Shown: positions 62,739-64,000 of the stretch, piece after piece
How the letters are laid out: each line of letters starts with the position of its first letter
Numbering within the stretch: the first letter of the stretch is position 1
From: Verrucomicrobiota bacterium
GTDB taxonomy: Bacteria; Verrucomicrobiota; Verrucomicrobiia; Opitutales; Opitutaceae
DNA length: 64,000 nucleotides
Assembly (NCBI GenBank): GCA_023432225.1
Contig: JAEYUW010000045.1
Coordinates: 186,001-250,000, forward strand
Direction: 5' to 3'
Program-made: the position numbers and the translations under genes
Notes under the pieces: model-generated
Seen by the model: the letters and a program-made list of their open reading frames with translations, nothing else
The model's database searches: none
What the model was told of the DNA's origin: nothing

Positions 62739-64000
62739 ATGAGCAACTCCCTCGACCTCACCCACGGTGATTTCACGCTGCCCGGCGAAGCCGGTTACGA
62801 GCAGCTCACGCTGCGCCTCGCCAAGAAATGGGGCGCCGACACGATCCGCGATTCCGACGGCACGCAGTTGTCGCCCGAGATCGTCCAATCCGGCTACGCG
62901 ATCTATTCGACGCTGTGCCTCGTCCGCTCCGTGCAGCCGTGGGCGCGCGTGAACCGCGACAAGCTCCAGCAGAATTTCCTCATGAGCTTCCCCGTCGTGG
63001 CCGAGAAGGCGCGCACGACGATTACGCTGCTCGCGGGCTACTACACAGAGCAGTTCGTCGTGAACTTCGGTGACAGCCCGAAGCGGTGGTGGCAGGTCTT
63101 CGATCGCACCACTGGGAAGGAGGTCGCGAAGACGAAGTGGGCGGTGAATGCGAAGAAAGGCACCGTCACGATCGAGGGCACCGTGCCCGGCCACCAATAC
63201 ACGGTGAACTTCCTCGCCTTCCGCATTTGGGAGGAGATCTCGATGTATAATCACCTCACGAACAATTGGGGTGATCGCGAGCATCTCGCGGCCGTCGACC
63301 CGATGCAGCCCGAGACGCAGAAGGTGTTGCTCGCCTATCTGGACAAATGGCTGCGCGAGCACGGCGACACGAAGGTCGTCCGCTTCACGTCGATGTTCTA
63401 CAACTTCTCGTGGTTCTGGGGCGCCGACCACGCGAAGCTGCGCGACATCTACTCGGATTGGGGCGACTACGAGATGACGGTCAGCCCGCGCGCGCTGACG
63501 CTGTTCGAGAAAAAATACGGCTACCGGCTCACGTCGGAAGATTTCGTCAACGGTGGCCTCTACAACTCGACGCACAACGCGCCGTCGCGCCGCTACCGCG
63601 ACTACATGGATTTCGTGCACGGCTTCGTGATCGAGTTCGGTCGCAAGTGCATCGATCTCGTGCACCAGTATGAGAAGCTCGCCTACGTGTTCTACGACGA
63701 CCACTGGGTTGGCGTGGAGCCGAGCAGCCCGCGCTTCAAGGAGTTCGGCTTCGATGGGCTGATCAAGTGCGTGTTCAATGCCTTCGAAGTGCGCCTCTGC
63801 GCGCACTCGACCGGCGTGAAGACGCGTGAGCTGCGCCTGCATCCGTATCTTTTCCCCACCGGCCTGAAGGGCGAGCCGACGTTCAAGACGGGCGGCAATC
63901 CGACGCTCGACGCGAAGAATTTCTGGATCGACGCACGTCGCGGTCTCGTGCGCGCCCCGATCGATCGCATCGGCCTCGGCGGCTACCTGTCGCTCGTTGA
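62739..64000 (+). CDS. GH112 galactosyl phosphorylase (3' part cut by window edge)
   Basis: About 420 residues visible from MSNSLDLTHGDFTLPGEAGY; no signal peptide, so cytoplasmic. Family signatures: WGADTIRDSDGTQLSPEI, IYSTLCLVR, MFYNFSWFWGADHAKLRDIY and YVFYDDHWVGVEP. GH112 enzymes phosphorolyse Gal-beta-1,3-HexNAc or Gal-beta-1,4-L-rhamnose to galactose 1-phosphate and the acceptor sugar. In this rhamnogalacturonan context galactosyl-rhamnose phosphorylase is more likely, but the residues that separate the two specificities were not checked. It gives energy-saving use of imported disaccharides. Confidence 0.93.
   Translation, partial: MSNSLDLTHGDFTLPGEAGYEQLTLRLAKKWGADTIRDSDGTQLSPEIVQSGYAIYSTLCLVRSVQPWARVNRDKLQQNFLMSFPVVAEKARTTITLLAGYYTEQFVVNFGDSPKRWWQVFDRTTGKEVAKTKWAVNAKKGTVTIEGTVPGHQYTVNFLAFRIWEEISMYNHLTNNWGDREHLAAVDPMQPETQKVLLAYLDKWLREHGDTKVVRFTSMFYNFSWFWGADHAKLRDIYSDWGDYEMTVSPRALTLFEKKYGYRLTSEDFVNGGLYNSTHNAPSRRYRDYMDFVHGFVIEFGRKCIDLVHQYEKLAYVFYDDHWVGVEPSSPRFKEFGFDGLIKCVFNAFEVRLCAHSTGVKTRELRLHPYLFPTGLKGEPTFKTGGNPTLDAKNFWIDARRGLVRAPIDRIGLGGYLSLV

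Overview
The window is GC-rich, densely coding DNA from a heterotrophic Verrucomicrobiota, most likely family Opitutaceae. That placement is inferred from the receptor style (a large TonB-dependent receptor with a VVLSPFVVTT box and no SusD partner), from the mix of periplasmic/outer-membrane glycoside hydrolases with cytoplasmic DUF5107-TPR and GH2 proteins, and from abundant GTAGGGC-type palindromic repeats. No rRNA, tRNA, CRISPR array or transposase was seen. Both window edges cut genes: an ABC exporter at the left and a GH112 phosphorylase at the right.

Layout. 1-5250: a minus-strand run of a PhyH Fe/2-oxoglutarate dioxygenase, a double ferritin-like di-iron protein, a Gfo/Idh/MocA oxidoreductase and an ABC exporter, with a divergent AraC regulator. 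5326-10270: two large proteins without visible signal peptides, back to back: an unclassified TIM-barrel-like protein and a six-hairpin glycosidase. 10200-15890: an AraC regulator divergent from a tight Rieske oxygenase / fucose-isomerase-like / MetE-like operon, followed by a convergent atypical Gfo/Idh/MocA gene. 16127-22110: TonB-dependent receptor, terminator, and a TMTC-like GT-C/TPR membrane protein. 22187-33240: a rhamnogalacturonan module (GH43, DUF6250, GH2, tandem SGNH acetylesterase, LacI regulator, PL26-like exo-lyase, GH105). 33364-49280: a long minus-strand series (HIT protein, GH35, GH43, GH2, GH29, GH105, GH43-like, heparinase II/III-like, GH115). 49395-64000: GH51, GH3, a divergent DUF5107-TPR / GH2 pair, GH42 and GH112.

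How it fits together (inference from family knowledge). The gene set suits breakdown of pectic rhamnogalacturonan I and attached arabinan, galactan and arabinogalactan decorated with fucose, (methyl)glucuronic acid and acetyl groups. Esterase domains would deacetylate, PL26 and GH105 would cut the backbone, GH43/GH51 would remove arabinose, GH2/GH35/GH42 galactose, GH29 fucose and GH115 glucuronic acid. The TonB receptor would import oligosaccharides and GH112 would phosphorolyse Gal-Rha-type disaccharides inside the cell. The Rieske/isomerase/MetE operon may handle methyl-ether or other methylated breakdown products.

Most notable signals: a dyad-symmetric 15-bp motif (TRRCNTAWYASGYYA) at five positions in the hydrolase region, two of them inside an in-frame 18-codon tandem repeat within a coding sequence; the Rieske/isomerase/MetE operon; palindromic repeats, one apparently inserted in frame in GH115; and a GH2 enzyme with Lys where the acid/base Glu is expected.
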